Assembly (NCBI GenBank): GCA_039814715.1
Contig: JBCCAR010000025.1
Coordinates: 1 to 47,912 of the forward strand
Origin: CAKZYD01 sp039814715
GTDB lineage: Bacteria > Pseudomonadota > Alphaproteobacteria > Sphingomonadales > CAKZYD01
Reading direction: 5' to 3'
DNA: 47,912 nt
The notes under the pieces are model-generated. The model was not told the origin of the DNA and searched no databases. It was given only the letters and a program-made list of their open reading frames with translations. Positions within the stretch are counted from its first letter, which is position 1. Every line of letters starts with the position of its first letter. Below are positions 16,332 to 25,737 of this stretch, piece after piece. Position numbers and translations under genes: made by a program.

Positions 16332-17396
16332 ATGACTGACAAGACTGCGCTCATCACAGGCGTTACCGGCCAAGACGGGGCCTATCTATCGCAGTTATTG
16401 CTCGACAAAGGCTATAGCGTTCATGGGCTAAAGCGGCGGTCATCTAGCTTTAACACCGGGCGTATCGAAGACCTGTATCAAGACCCGCATGAAGATGATC
16501 AACGGTTCATCTTACACTATGGTGATATGACAGATTCAACCAATTTGATCCGTGTCGTGCAGGAAACGCAGCCCGATGAAATCTATAACTTGGCCGCACA
16601 AAGCCACGTGAAAGTCAGTTTCGAAACACCAGAATATACAGCCAATGCCGATGCGGTCGGGGCTCTGCGCTTGCTTGAAGCCATTCGTATCTTGGGGCTA
16701 GAAGATAAGACACGCTTTTATCAAGCGTCTACTTCCGAACTATATGGCCTCGTTCAGGAAGTGCCGCAGTCGGAGACGACGCCTTTTTATCCGCGCTCGC
16801 CTTATGCTGCGGCGAAACTTTATGCCTATTGGATTGTCGTCAATTATCGCGAAGCCTACGGCTTGCATGCGTCAAACGGCATTCTCTTCAACCATGAAAG
16901 CCCGCTGCGCGGGGAGACATTTGTCACGCGCAAAATAACGCGCGCTGTCGCCGCCATTAAACTAGGGAAACAAGAAAAGCTCTATCTGGGCAACATTGAT
17001 GCGAAACGCGATTGGGGCCATGCCCGCGAATATGTGCGCGGTATGTGGCTGATGACGCAGCAAGAGGAAGCTGATGATTATGTTCTGGCGACCGGTATTA
17101 CGACGGCTGTGCGCACCTTTGTGGAATGGGCGTTTGAAGAGGTGGGGATACATCTTGAATGGTCAGGGTCAGGCGTCGACGAGAAAGGCACGTGTTCGCA
17201 GACCGGCAAGGTGCTCGTTGAAATAGACCCACGTTATTTTCGTCCCACAGAAGTGGATTTATTGCTTGGGGACCCCACGAAAGCGAAGGAAAAGCTGGGC
17301 TGGGTGCATGAGACCAGTCCGAAAGATCTGGCAAGTGAAATGGTGCGCGAAGACCTGAAGGTCATGAAAACCGAGCAAGTCATTAAGGACGCTTAG
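16332..17396 (+). CDS. gmd: GDP-mannose 4,6-dehydratase
   Basis: A 354-residue Gmd with near-textbook sequence: ITGVTGQDGAYL (NAD(P)-binding), VHGLKRRSSSFNTGRI, YNLAAQSHV, then the catalytic T-x-E and YxxxK region (ASTSELYGLVQE and SPYAAAKLYA), followed by NHESPLRGETFVTRKIT and RDWGHAREYV. It converts GDP-D-mannose to GDP-4-keto-6-deoxymannose, the first dedicated step to GDP-L-fucose. AAGAGG lies just upstream of the ATG. It is followed 7 bases later by fcl, which completes the pathway. The final product is almost certainly GDP-L-fucose in the cytoplasm. Confidence 0.97.
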   Translation: MTDKTALITGVTGQDGAYLSQLLLDKGYSVHGLKRRSSSFNTGRIEDLYQDPHEDDQRFILHYGDMTDSTNLIRVVQETQPDEIYNLAAQSHVKVSFETPEYTANADAVGALRLLEAIRILGLEDKTRFYQASTSELYGLVQEVPQSETTPFYPRSPYAAAKLYAYWIVVNYREAYGLHASNGILFNHESPLRGETFVTRKITRAVAAIKLGKQEKLYLGNIDAKRDWGHAREYVRGMWLMTQQEEADDYVLATGITTAVRTFVEWAFEEVGIHLEWSGSGVDEKGTCSQTGKVLVEIDPRYFRPTEVDLLLGDPTKAKEKLGWVHETSPKDLASEMVREDLKVMKTEQVIKDA

Positions 17397-17403
17397 AGCC
17401 GCC

Positions 17404-18354
17404 ATGTATGATTTAACAGGCAAGCGCGTTTGGGTCGCCGGTCATCGCGGGATGGTTGGCAGCGCGCTTGTGCGCCGGCTGGGCCATGAAGGCGTTAAAG
17501 AGATTATCACCGCGTCCCGGGCAGAGCTGGACCTTATGCGCCAAGCGGACGTGGAAACCTGGATGTCCAAGGAGCGGCCAGATGCTGTTATCGTGGCGGC
17601 TGCAAAAGTTGGCGGCATTCTCGCAAATGATCGATATCCAGCCGATTTTCTTTACGACAATCTCATGATCGAGGCGAACATCATTAAAGCGGCGGCAGAC
17701 CATGGCGCGCAAAAGCTGCTCTTTTTAGGATCGTCCTGCATCTATCCGAAACTGGCTGATCAGCCGATCAAAGAAGATAGCTTACTCACTGGGCCATTAG
17801 AGCCGACCAATGAATGGTATGCTATTTCCAAGATTGCCGGCATTAAGCTGTGCCAAGCCTTTCGAAAGCAGCATGGGCTCGATTTTATTTCTGCAATGCC
17901 AACCAATCTCTATGGGCCAGGCGACAATTATCATCCCGATAACAGCCATGTCATTCCAGCGTTACTGCGCAAAGCGCATGACGCCAAAACCAGCGGGGCG
18001 TCTGATATGGTTGTCTGGGGAACCGGCAGTCCCATGCGCGAATTTATGCATGCCGATGACCTCGCTGACGCCCTTGTTTTTTTGCTGAAAAACTATTCAG
18101 CGGCGCCCCATGTCAACGTCGGGGTCGGATACGATGTCACAATCAGAGAGCTTGCCCAAAGCGTGTGCGAGGTCGTGGGTTTTAGGGGAGAGCTGGTTTT
18201 CGATACCAGCAAACCAGATGGAACACCGCGCAAACTCATGGACTCCTCCACGTTGCTAGAGATGGGCTGGAAACCGACCATAACCTTGCGCGATGGGCTG
18301 GCAGATGCCTATTCCTGGTTTTTGAAAAATCACGATGAGCTCAGGTCGATCTAA
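17404..18354 (+). CDS. fcl: GDP-L-fucose synthase (epimerase/reductase)
   Basis: This 316-residue protein is GDP-4-keto-6-deoxymannose 3,5-epimerase-4-reductase. It has VAGHRGMVGSALVRRL for NADP binding, VAAAKVGGILAN, LGSSCIYPK, YAISKIAG (Tyr-xxx-Lys) and MPTNLYGPGDNY. It follows gmd by 7 bases and uses its product, so the pair supplies GDP-L-fucose to a fucosyltransferase of the EPS. The gene ends tail-to-tail with the WcaI-like glycosyltransferase; the two stop codons overlap by four bases. Nothing unusual in sequence. Confidence 0.97.
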   Translation: MYDLTGKRVWVAGHRGMVGSALVRRLGHEGVKEIITASRAELDLMRQADVETWMSKERPDAVIVAAAKVGGILANDRYPADFLYDNLMIEANIIKAAADHGAQKLLFLGSSCIYPKLADQPIKEDSLLTGPLEPTNEWYAISKIAGIKLCQAFRKQHGLDFISAMPTNLYGPGDNYHPDNSHVIPALLRKAHDAKTSGASDMVVWGTGSPMREFMHADDLADALVFLLKNYSAAPHVNVGVGYDVTIRELAQSVCEVVGFRGELVFDTSKPDGTPRKLMDSSTLLEMGWKPTITLRDGLADAYSWFLKNHDELRSI

Positions 18355-19568
18355 AATCCCGCGTCCGTTGCTGCGTTTATGGCAAGGGATAGGATTTGCG
18401 GGCAGATCACTTCGCGATCAGCGTGCTTGAGGGCATAGGCTCTGCCAGCAGCTCCCAGCGATTGTCTCAGTGCGTCATCGGCTTGCAGCCTCAATAACGC
18501 CTCTGCCAATGCCTTCGGTTCGCCTGGCGGCACAACGAGGCCAGCGCCAGATTGGGCCGTAATCCGCTCTAAGGTAGAGCCCGGATGGGCCGTTGCCACA
18601 AAGGGGCGTCCGGCGCTCATGATGGAAAAGATTTTGCTTGGTACGGCGAAGTCAGCGCCCCTCGATGCCTGCGGTACGAGATGGACATGGGCCTGCGCAA
18701 AGGCATGGTTGATATCGTCTCTGGCGGCAAATGGCATAAGCGATACAGTATGCAATGCATCTTCGGCAATCTGGGCTTCTAGCGCCTCAATGACCCCGCC
18801 TGCACCGCGCAGGAAGAACCGGATGTCGCTGCGCGCCTCTTGCAGTGCCTTTGCAGCGCTGAGCACTTGATCTAAATCTTGTTTTTGGCCAAAAGCGCCG
18901 CTGTAAAGAACCGTAAAAGCCCCGCTCGCCTCTGGTTGCGGCGTGATCTCGGCGGTATCCACTTGCGGCGGTAAGACGGCGATTGGCCTTTGGACGCCCA
19001 GAGTGCGAAGCGTTTGCGCCATTGTGTCGGAAAGCGTGATGATCGCATCTGTGCGGTTTAGCGCGGCGCGTTCAAGCCAGCGCAAAAGGGTCATTGCGTG
19101 GCCACCTTTTAAGACGGCTTGGCCCAAGCCAGATTGTATATCGTGCACGATGGCGACATGGCGGCCGGTTTTCTGCTTAAATAAACCGGCCAAGAAAACC
19201 ACGAAGATAGAGGGGCACACCGAGATCACGTGGTTTGCCGCTGCCGGTCTGTGACACATGCGGTAAATCAAAGCCCGCAAGGCAAAGCTGCCCTCCGTGA
19301 GCAGCCGCCCCCAAACCCCGCCTTTGGGCGATATATAGGAACCTAGTCGGCGGACGCATACGCCTTGATCGGTTTCGTGATCCTTTGCGCCATCGCCGTA
19401 GCCGCTAAAGACCTGGCGCTGTGGGTAGCTGGGCCGCGCGGTTAAAACGTTTGTTTTGACCCCGTGCGCGGCGGCAAAGCGAGCAAGGTCCGTGATGGGC
19501 GGCGCGCTGCCGACCAACTCTGGATGGAAATAGTGTGAAAACAATAAGATATCGGCGCCATCTTGCAC
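18351..19568 (-). CDS. WcaI-like glycosyltransferase (GT4)
   Basis: The protein is a GT4 enzyme like WcaI/WbuB of colanic-acid type loci. The opening FSHYFHPELVGSAPPITDLARF and the phrase TARPSYPQRQVFSGYGDG are typical, and the C-terminal half has AVPSKIFSIMSAGRPFVA and GLVVPPGEPKALAEAL (donor binding, EX7E-like position). The start is GTG at 19568, placed 13 bases after the WcaJ-like gene stop; a longer frame back to 19637 would overlap that gene. It lies in an operon with the initiating transferase and probably adds the second sugar, for example fucose. Donor unknown. Confidence 0.85.
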   Translation of the reverse strand: MQDGADILLFSHYFHPELVGSAPPITDLARFAAAHGVKTNVLTARPSYPQRQVFSGYGDGAKDHETDQGVCVRRLGSYISPKGGVWGRLLTEGSFALRALIYRMCHRPAAANHVISVCPSIFVVFLAGLFKQKTGRHVAIVHDIQSGLGQAVLKGGHAMTLLRWLERAALNRTDAIITLSDTMAQTLRTLGVQRPIAVLPPQVDTAEITPQPEASGAFTVLYSGAFGQKQDLDQVLSAAKALQEARSDIRFFLRGAGGVIEALEAQIAEDALHTVSLMPFAARDDINHAFAQAHVHLVPQASRGADFAVPSKIFSIMSAGRPFVATAHPGSTLERITAQSGAGLVVPPGEPKALAEALLRLQADDALRQSLGAAGRAYALKHADREVICPQILSLAINAATDAGF

Positions 19569-19581
19569 AGCGCGCGCAGCC

Positions 19582-21138
19582 TTAAAACGCGTTTTTCTGG
19601 AACATGACAGCCAAAATGGTGCGCAGGATGATCTCAAAATCGACCCAGAGCGTCCAGCGGCTCATATATTCGAAATCGCTTTCGACGCGGTCGATCAGGT
19701 CTTGTTCGGTGTGCGTATTTCCGCGGTGACCGCGGATTTGCGCGAGGCCCGTTAGGCCAGGGCGCATACGGTAGCGGCTAGAGTACCGCGCGACCACATC
19801 CTCATAAGGCCTATCGCCAGCTTTTGCGCCATAAGCATGAGGCCTTGGGCCAACGAAGGACATCTCCCCTCTTAAAATATTGATCAGTTGGGGCAACTCA
19901 TCCATGGATGTCCGGCGCAAAACCTGTCCGATGCGGGTGACACGGCTGTCGTTGCGACGTGTCAACATGTCTCCCTTGTCGTCGCATTGGTGGGTATGCA
20001 TGGTGCGGAACTTGAGCATTGTAAAAGACTGGTTGTTAAAGCCCTTGCGCTTTTGGCTGAACAGGGCAGGTCCTGGTGTGTCGAGCTTGACCGCCATAGC
20101 GGCCGCGAGCAGAAGCGGGGCTAAAAGGATGAGCGCAAAAAAGGCACCACAGCGGTCAAATGCAGTCTTAGCCAGCAGGCCTATGCCGCGAACGGGGCGG
20201 CGATAAAACGCGAGGGTCTGCAAGCGCCCTAGCGGTGCGACTTCGCAGTGATCGACGTTGAGCTCGATTGCTGGCGGCGCGAGAAAAATGTCTACATTCA
20301 CTTCCTCCAGAATGCGTTTAACCTCTAAGATTCGGCTACCGGCCGTGTGGGGTATGTTCATGACAACGCCGTCTATTTGGCGTGCGAGCAAGAACTGGGT
20401 GAGCTCAGCTGGGCTAGAAAAATGGATTGGGCTCATCTGGCACCGCGCAAGCCTTGTTCTTCTGAGATCCATCACCGCATCGACAACGAGGTGGTTTGAC
20501 GACGCCGCGAGCCTATCCATAACGCTTTTTGTGCTCTCGTTGCTTCCATACAGAGCAATGCGGTAGAGGCCGTTTCCAGATTGTATGGCCTTGTTTAAAA
20601 GGCGGGCGCGTATATGCGCAAAACCCACAATTAAAAAAGCGCCGCCGATATAAGACATTATGGCCCAAGCGCGTGAGAACTCAAATCCGTTTTTCAGCAA
20701 GAACGCAATGATGAGCATTAACGCAAATGTTATGCTGTAATCGCGTAACCGCTCCACAGCCATTGTACTAGTCTGCTCATAGGGTCTTGGGCGGATCCTG
20801 CCAAATCGGAAAAAAGCGTAAAGACCGGTACCAATCACCATGGCACCCCAAACGCTTTTTTCCCCAAAGGCAGCTTCCGCCCCCAAATAAAAAATAGCGC
20901 ACAGAACGCAAAAGCCCGATAGCAAGGTGATCTCAGCAATTTCCAACCACAAGAAAAGCATCTCGGCCGAAATTTTTTGCGTATTGGCCGTTCTTCCGGC
21001 TGTTGGCGGTTCAGAAAGAGGGTGCTGGCCTTCAGCTAAGGCTAGGGTGCCGGGTTCTAGAAACGTTAGCGCCGCCTTGCTCCCTTTCACGTCTCTAATG
21101 TCTAACTTTTCAGGGTTTTCACCCAGCACTTGACGCAT
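19582..21138 (-). CDS. Undecaprenyl-phosphate sugar phosphotransferase (WcaJ-like initiating enzyme)
   Basis: The protein is an exopolysaccharide biosynthesis polyprenyl glycosylphosphotransferase of about 518 residues. After a polar N terminus there are four to five membrane helices (about 60-190), a central Rossmann-like CoA-binding domain with LYGSNESTKSV, another helix, and the C-terminal bacterial sugar transferase domain with FSQKRKGFNNQSF, LKFRTMHT, RRTSMDELPQL, VGPRPHA and MRPGLTGLAQIRG. It attaches the first sugar phosphate (often glucose or galactose) to undecaprenyl phosphate. The start is read as ATG at 21138; a GTG at 21189 is possible. It diverges from the export operon across about 440 bases. 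Confidence 0.92.
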   Translation of the reverse strand: MRQVLGENPEKLDIRDVKGSKAALTFLEPGTLALAEGQHPLSEPPTAGRTANTQKISAEMLFLWLEIAEITLLSGFCVLCAIFYLGAEAAFGEKSVWGAMVIGTGLYAFFRFGRIRPRPYEQTSTMAVERLRDYSITFALMLIIAFLLKNGFEFSRAWAIMSYIGGAFLIVGFAHIRARLLNKAIQSGNGLYRIALYGSNESTKSVMDRLAASSNHLVVDAVMDLRRTRLARCQMSPIHFSSPAELTQFLLARQIDGVVMNIPHTAGSRILEVKRILEEVNVDIFLAPPAIELNVDHCEVAPLGRLQTLAFYRRPVRGIGLLAKTAFDRCGAFFALILLAPLLLAAAMAVKLDTPGPALFSQKRKGFNNQSFTMLKFRTMHTHQCDDKGDMLTRRNDSRVTRIGQVLRRTSMDELPQLINILRGEMSFVGPRPHAYGAKAGDRPYEDVVARYSSRYRMRPGLTGLAQIRGHRGNTHTEQDLIDRVESDFEYMSRWTLWVDFEIILRTILAVMFQKNAF

Positions 21139-21578
21139 GTTTTGCCCGCCTAACCCATGCAAGGAACGGCATATCGCCTTTCCATGCACTATGACTGTTC
21201 ACCAAGATCAACCGGTTGCCAATCAATTTTTTAGAACAGTTCAAAATTTGAAGCGAGTAAATACAACGCAGCGCTTCCATAGCCCGTTATATAATGCTTT
21301 GAGTTGTGTTTTGCTTTCATCAAGCTGGTCTTCAATTGCCGAACTCCCAGCCAAATGGATGGTGCGTTTCCAAACTGGCGGCCATAGAGTCCAGTGATTC
21401 GATGCAGTGCAGCAGCCGTGGCATAGGTCCCACTATTCTGTTGTATTCGCAGAAGTGTCACGCAATAGTACAACCGTTGATGGCGGGGCGTTTTTGATGC
21501 GTTGGTTGGAAAATGGGGTGCTGCTTTTGAAGCAGCATGCGGCGTTAATGGGTCTGCCTTCACCTCAGTGGGCAGGCA
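21139..21578. promoter_or_regulatory. Long divergent intergenic region of the EPS export and initiation genes
   Basis: About 440 bases separate the WcaJ-like and co-polymerase genes and hold no convincing gene. An AT-rich stretch with TATATAAT (21289-21296) could hold a -10 element for the plus strand. A hairpin is at 21520-21536. Nothing else stands out; the length suggests two regulated promoters and possibly a leader. Confidence 0.45.
21520..21536. repeat. Hairpin GCTGCTT-TTG-AAGCAGC upstream of the co-polymerase gene
   Basis: Perfect 7-base arms with a 3-base loop lie 42 bases before the co-polymerase start codon. There is no following T run, so it is more likely a leader RNA hairpin or an operator than a terminator. 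Confidence 0.4.
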
Positions 21579-23831
21579 ATGTATCGCTATAATCCCAACA
21601 ACATGCCTCTGCTGCAGCCGGGCTCCAACGCCGCGCTGAACGGCAATGCGGTCGACGTACGCGTTGTGTTTTTGGCGCTGCGCCGCCGTCTTGCGCTCCT
21701 AGGTTTAGGCGCGATCGCAGGCCTTTTCCTGGGATGGCTGGCAGCGCTTATGGTGCCGAAGCAGTATTACGCGTCCGCGCAGTTGTTGGTGAACCCGCCG
21801 GCCCAGGCACTTGTGGACGTGGAGGCGCTTGAGCAGGCGGTTCCCAGCCAGTCTTTCGTTGATAGTCAGGTGGAATTGTTGCGCTCAAGGCCGAATGCGC
21901 AGGCCGCGGCACAAGCTGCGCAATTGGCGTTGCACCCTATCATCACCCAGCGCCTGGAAGCTGCAGCCCAGTCAGGTCTTTTTTCCTTTGCGTATTGGAA
22001 GCGGCGCGTCGGCTTTGAAAGTGCGTCGGATGACCAAAGGGTGGATGCAGCCCTTCAGCGAGAGCAAATCGCGCTCGCCATGGTGCTAGAGCAGCAAACA
22101 ATTGAGCGGGTCCGTTTAACCGACATCATTTCTGTGGGGTTTGCGTCTACTGATCGCGAGGTGAGCGCGCAAATAGCAAACGCGATTGCGGCGAGTTACT
22201 TAGAGCGAAACCGCCAACAACGATTAGAAACCATTGATGAAGCGTCTTCTTGGCTTGACGGTCAGATCGCGCAAATGCGCGACGATGTTGTAGCAGATGA
22301 GAATGCCGTTGAACGCTACCGCGCGGAAAAAGGCTTGGTCAATGTTTCAAGCGGCTCGCTAACGGATGCGCGGCGGGCAGAAATCAATCGGCAACTGGTT
22401 ATCGCGCGAACAGACCTGGCGGAAGCTGAAGCGCGCTTGCAGCGCGTTGAGACGCTGGTGCGAGAAGGCGGCGATGTGGAGACGATCGCTGCCATTTTGA
22501 CCTCCGACACGATCTCTAGTCTGCGCCAAGAGCAGGCGAAGATGACACGGCGCAGAGCCGAGCTGCTTGCCCGGTATGGAGAGCGCCATCCGTCCGTTGT
22601 GAATGTGTCTGCTGAGCTTTCGGACATCAATGCGCAAATTCAATCTGAGGCCAAACGGATTGTTACCAACTTGAGCAACGAAGTCGCTGTTGCATCATCT
22701 CGGCTACGGTCTCTGCGCGATGAGCAATCAACTTTAGACACGATGGCCGAAGACGATGAGGCGGCTCGTATTGGCCTTCGCGAGCTCGAGCGGCGCGCCA
22801 ATGCCTCGCGCCAGCTTTATGAGACACTGCTAGAGGGATATCAGACCAGTTTCGTTGCTGGGAATGCGGAAGCTTTGTCGCCTGTCGCACTCTTAGTCTC
22901 TTCTGCCACCGCGCCTTTAGACAGCGCGTTTCCGAACCAAAAACTGTTTGTTGCAGCAGGCGCTATGCTGGGTCTGACGATTGCGGCAGCTTATGCGCTG
23001 GTTGTTCATTTTCTTGATACTAAAATCCATTCTCTTGGCGCGCTGCAGGAGCGCACCGGCCTGCAGCCGCTGGTCTCTTTGCCTAGGCTTAAGCCGGAAG
23101 ATGTGGAGCATGGACAGCTTGCATATACACTGGCTGAAAAGCCTATTGGTACCTTTTCAGAAAGTCTGAAACGGCTGCGCAGCATGCTCGATATTGTGCG
23201 GCTTGATAACCCGCCAAAACGCATCCAAATCACGTCCGCTTTGCCGCATGAAGGCAAAACCACAACTGCGATCGCGCTGGCTTCTAGTTATGCGTTCGCC
23301 GGTCAGAAAACGGTGCTGGTGGATTTCGATTTGCGGCGACCAACGGTCTATAGCCGTTTGGGTATGAACCGCCCCCGGGTGGATTTGCTCGCTGTATTGG
23401 CGAAAGACAGCACTCTTGATGAGGCGATCATCAAAGATGAAAACGGCGTGGACTATCTGCTCAATGCCCGCGTTCCTCTGGACTCTGCAGATTTGATTGG
23501 TACGGACGCGGTGCTGAGCCTGCTGGACGCGTTATCGCGGCGCTACGATAAGGTCATTTTGGACAGCGCGCCTGTCTTGCCAATCGTGGATTCAGCGCTC
23601 TTGGCGCAGCAATCAGACGTCGTTATAATGTGCGTCATGTGGGATCAAACACCGGCCCCCGCTGCCGCGCAGGCATTCAAAACCTTGGACGATTATGGCG
23701 CTTATGTCGCTGGGGGCATCTTAACGAATATTGACCCAGATAGTCGCCAGAGTGCCATCGGTTACGGAGATGGCTATGATGATCTGCGCTATTATAAGCA
23801 CTATGAGAGCTATCATTCTCATGGCGGATAA
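21579..23831 (+). CDS. Wzc/GumC-type polysaccharide co-polymerase with BY-kinase domain
   Basis: This 750-residue inner-membrane protein combines a Wzz domain (N-terminal helix near residues 28-50, LLGLGAIAGLFLGWLAALM), a long coiled-coil periplasmic section, a second helix near 445-470, and a C-terminal tyrosine kinase. The kinase has Walker A HEGKTTT (about 556-562), Walker A' VLVDFDLRRP and Walker B VILDSAP. Its tail is Tyr-rich (YGDGYDDLRYYKHYESYH), as in BY-kinases that autophosphorylate to control chain length and export. It overlaps the start of the Wza-like gene by 11 bases. The two functions are fused in one protein, as in Wzc, not split as in Gram-positive CpsC/D. Confidence 0.94.
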   Translation: MYRYNPNNMPLLQPGSNAALNGNAVDVRVVFLALRRRLALLGLGAIAGLFLGWLAALMVPKQYYASAQLLVNPPAQALVDVEALEQAVPSQSFVDSQVELLRSRPNAQAAAQAAQLALHPIITQRLEAAAQSGLFSFAYWKRRVGFESASDDQRVDAALQREQIALAMVLEQQTIERVRLTDIISVGFASTDREVSAQIANAIAASYLERNRQQRLETIDEASSWLDGQIAQMRDDVVADENAVERYRAEKGLVNVSSGSLTDARRAEINRQLVIARTDLAEAEARLQRVETLVREGGDVETIAAILTSDTISSLRQEQAKMTRRRAELLARYGERHPSVVNVSAELSDINAQIQSEAKRIVTNLSNEVAVASSRLRSLRDEQSTLDTMAEDDEAARIGLRELERRANASRQLYETLLEGYQTSFVAGNAEALSPVALLVSSATAPLDSAFPNQKLFVAAGAMLGLTIAAAYALVVHFLDTKIHSLGALQERTGLQPLVSLPRLKPEDVEHGQLAYTLAEKPIGTFSESLKRLRSMLDIVRLDNPPKRIQITSALPHEGKTTTAIALASSYAFAGQKTVLVDFDLRRPTVYSRLGMNRPRVDLLAVLAKDSTLDEAIIKDENGVDYLLNARVPLDSADLIGTDAVLSLLDALSRRYDKVILDSAPVLPIVDSALLAQQSDVVIMCVMWDQTPAPAAAQAFKTLDDYGAYVAGGILTNIDPDSRQSAIGYGDGYDDLRYYKHYESYHSHGG

Positions 23832-24456
23832 AAATGCGAACGTAGGCCAGCATCGAACCATTTTTCGGTTACTGGTCATCGCTATTCTTGCTTGTTTTCA
23901 CGCAATCAGTTGTAGCAATGTGCCCACCGCGCCAAGCCTTTCCCAGGCTCAGTCCGCGCCATATTCTGCGCCATCATTGCTCGTAAGAGACGGTCTTGGC
24001 GCCTATCAATTGGGGGCAGGTGATCAGCTGCGCCTCATCGTGTTTGACGAGCCGGAACTGTCTGGCACGTTCGCAGTGGATGATAGTGGCAAGGTGTCGT
24101 TGCCTTTGATCGGTCTCATAGCGGCCCATGGGCTGCGCGTTGCAGACTTAGAGCAACGTATTGTTGCTGCGTATAAAGATGGATATGTCCGCAACCCGCG
24201 TGTGAGTTTAGAGGTTGTGCGCTACCGGCCTTTCTACATTTCCGGAGAAGTCGAAGACGATGGGGAATATCCGTATGTCGTGAACTTGACCGTGCCGCAG
24301 GCAATTGCCACCGCGGGGGGATATTCGCGCCGCGCGCACCGCAAAAAAGTCTTCATTACGCGGTCTGGCTCCATGCAGCGCTATGAGTATCCGGCCAATC
24401 AATCAACGCTGGTCTTTCCAGGGGACGTGATAGAAGTGCCCGAGCGGCTGTTTTAG
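23821..24456 (+). CDS. Wza-like polysaccharide export lipoprotein (short)
   Basis: The protein has the polysaccharide export domain (YQLGAGDQLRLIVFDEPEL, about residues 60-80) followed by one SLBB domain. The start is ATG at 23821, overlapping the co-polymerase gene. From it the N terminus is a hydrophobic signal with a lipobox-like AISC near residue 32, so it is probably anchored in the outer membrane as a lipoprotein. At about 211 residues it is shorter than Escherichia coli Wza (about 380) and lacks its extra SLBB repeat and C-terminal helix, as in many alphaproteobacterial short exporters. These usually pair with a separate barrel such as the next gene. It should form the periplasmic/outer-membrane channel. 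Confidence 0.9.
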   Translation: MADKNANVGQHRTIFRLLVIAILACFHAISCSNVPTAPSLSQAQSAPYSAPSLLVRDGLGAYQLGAGDQLRLIVFDEPELSGTFAVDDSGKVSLPLIGLIAAHGLRVADLEQRIVAAYKDGYVRNPRVSLEVVRYRPFYISGEVEDDGEYPYVVNLTVPQAIATAGGYSRRAHRKKVFITRSGSMQRYEYPANQSTLVFPGDVIEVPERLF

Positions 24457-24462
24457 CGGGCT

Positions 24463-25737
24463 ATGACTGGGTGCAGGGTCTTTGGCGCGGCTATTTATTG
24501 TATCGCTCTATTTTCACAAGGCCAAGCGATCGCGCAAATTGAGCCTGAAGGGCTTAGCTGGGCCGACATTGAAAGGCCTGAATTTGATCCTCTGGGTATT
24601 CGGGTGGGAAGTTTTGATATTTTCGCCTCAGTGACGTCTCGGCTGGACTATGATTCAAACGTGTTTGCCAGCGCAAGCGATCAACAGGTCGACGATGCTT
24701 TGATGTCCATTCGTCCGCAAATCGATTTAAAATCCAATTGGTCGGTGCACAAGTTAGACCTCGCAGCCTTCGCAGACAGCACGTTTTATACCTCTCTTGG
24801 AACTGAAGATCACACTGACTACGGCCTTTCAGTCAGCAGCCGGATTGATGTGTCGCGTCAGACCCGTGTCTTCGCGGCGTTCGGCTATCGACGCTATTTT
24901 GAAGATCGCGCCGCTATCGATACGCGCCGCAACACGCAAAACCCGATCGAACTTCAGCAGCTACAAGCCAGTGCCAGCTTAGCCCATCGCTTCAATAAGG
25001 CTGAACTGGTAGTGAGCGCGGATATCGCGGGCTTTGATGCGCGAGATGGCCGCCTGAGAGAGACCCAGGCGGTTGTGGGTCAGGACTTCAGAGACTTCAC
25101 CAGCGTGGGCGGCAAAGCCGCTTTGTCCTATGAGGTGTCGCCTGGCTATGCTGCCTTTGTCTCCGCGCAGGTCCGTGATGGTGACTTTGATCTACGCCCT
25201 GGCGATTTAGGTTTTGGCGGCGGCGGCGTATTTGACCGGAACTTCTCGACCCGCACGATTGATGCGGGCTTCACGGCTGAGGTCACGCAAGTCATCTATG
25301 CGACGCTTGCTCTTGGGCGTTTGACGATAGACCTTGATGATCCTCGGCTAGACGATATCAGCGCTGTATCAGCGCGCGCCGACGTGCTTTGGAACTTTAG
25401 TCCAATATCTAGCTTTATCCTAAAAGCCGACCGGGCTGCATCGCCTACCAATGATCCCATAGTCCCGGTCCGTCTGGACACCAGCATTACCGTAGGCATT
25501 GACCATGAGCTACTTTACAATCTCACTTTTAAAATGAGAGGCCGTTACGCCCGGTTTGATTTTGATGGTATCAGCCGAACCGATGAAGAAGTGGGCGGCA
25601 GTGTTGCTGTGCGATACCTGATTTCAAATCGCCTGCAAGCCCGGGCCACGTATCGCTATGCGCAGCGGAAGTCGGATGCGGTAGGCTTTAATTTCGGGCA
25701 GCACAGGATGGGAATTTCCCTTGAGTTTTCCCTTTAG
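24463..25737 (+). CDS. Outer-membrane beta-barrel protein of EPS export (BBP2-like)
   Basis: The protein has a signal peptide ending near QAIAQ (about residue 29) and then a 395-residue beta-barrel with many alternating strands, such as YGLSVSSRIDVSRQTRVFAAFGYRR and a final HRMGISLEFSL with terminal hydrophobic residue. It resembles the outer-membrane barrels (BBP2/EpsL-like) found after short Wza proteins in EPS loci. It probably supplies the outer-membrane pore that a short Wza lacks. It follows the Wza gene by 6 bases and ends 4 bases into a convergent response-regulator gene. Family placement is by fold and context; identity to a named protein is not claimed. Confidence 0.8.
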   Translation: MTGCRVFGAAIYCIALFSQGQAIAQIEPEGLSWADIERPEFDPLGIRVGSFDIFASVTSRLDYDSNVFASASDQQVDDALMSIRPQIDLKSNWSVHKLDLAAFADSTFYTSLGTEDHTDYGLSVSSRIDVSRQTRVFAAFGYRRYFEDRAAIDTRRNTQNPIELQQLQASASLAHRFNKAELVVSADIAGFDARDGRLRETQAVVGQDFRDFTSVGGKAALSYEVSPGYAAFVSAQVRDGDFDLRPGDLGFGGGGVFDRNFSTRTIDAGFTAEVTQVIYATLALGRLTIDLDDPRLDDISAVSARADVLWNFSPISSFILKADRAASPTNDPIVPVRLDTSITVGIDHELLYNLTFKMRGRYARFDFDGISRTDEEVGGSVAVRYLISNRLQARATYRYAQRKSDAVGFNFGQHRMGISLEFSL

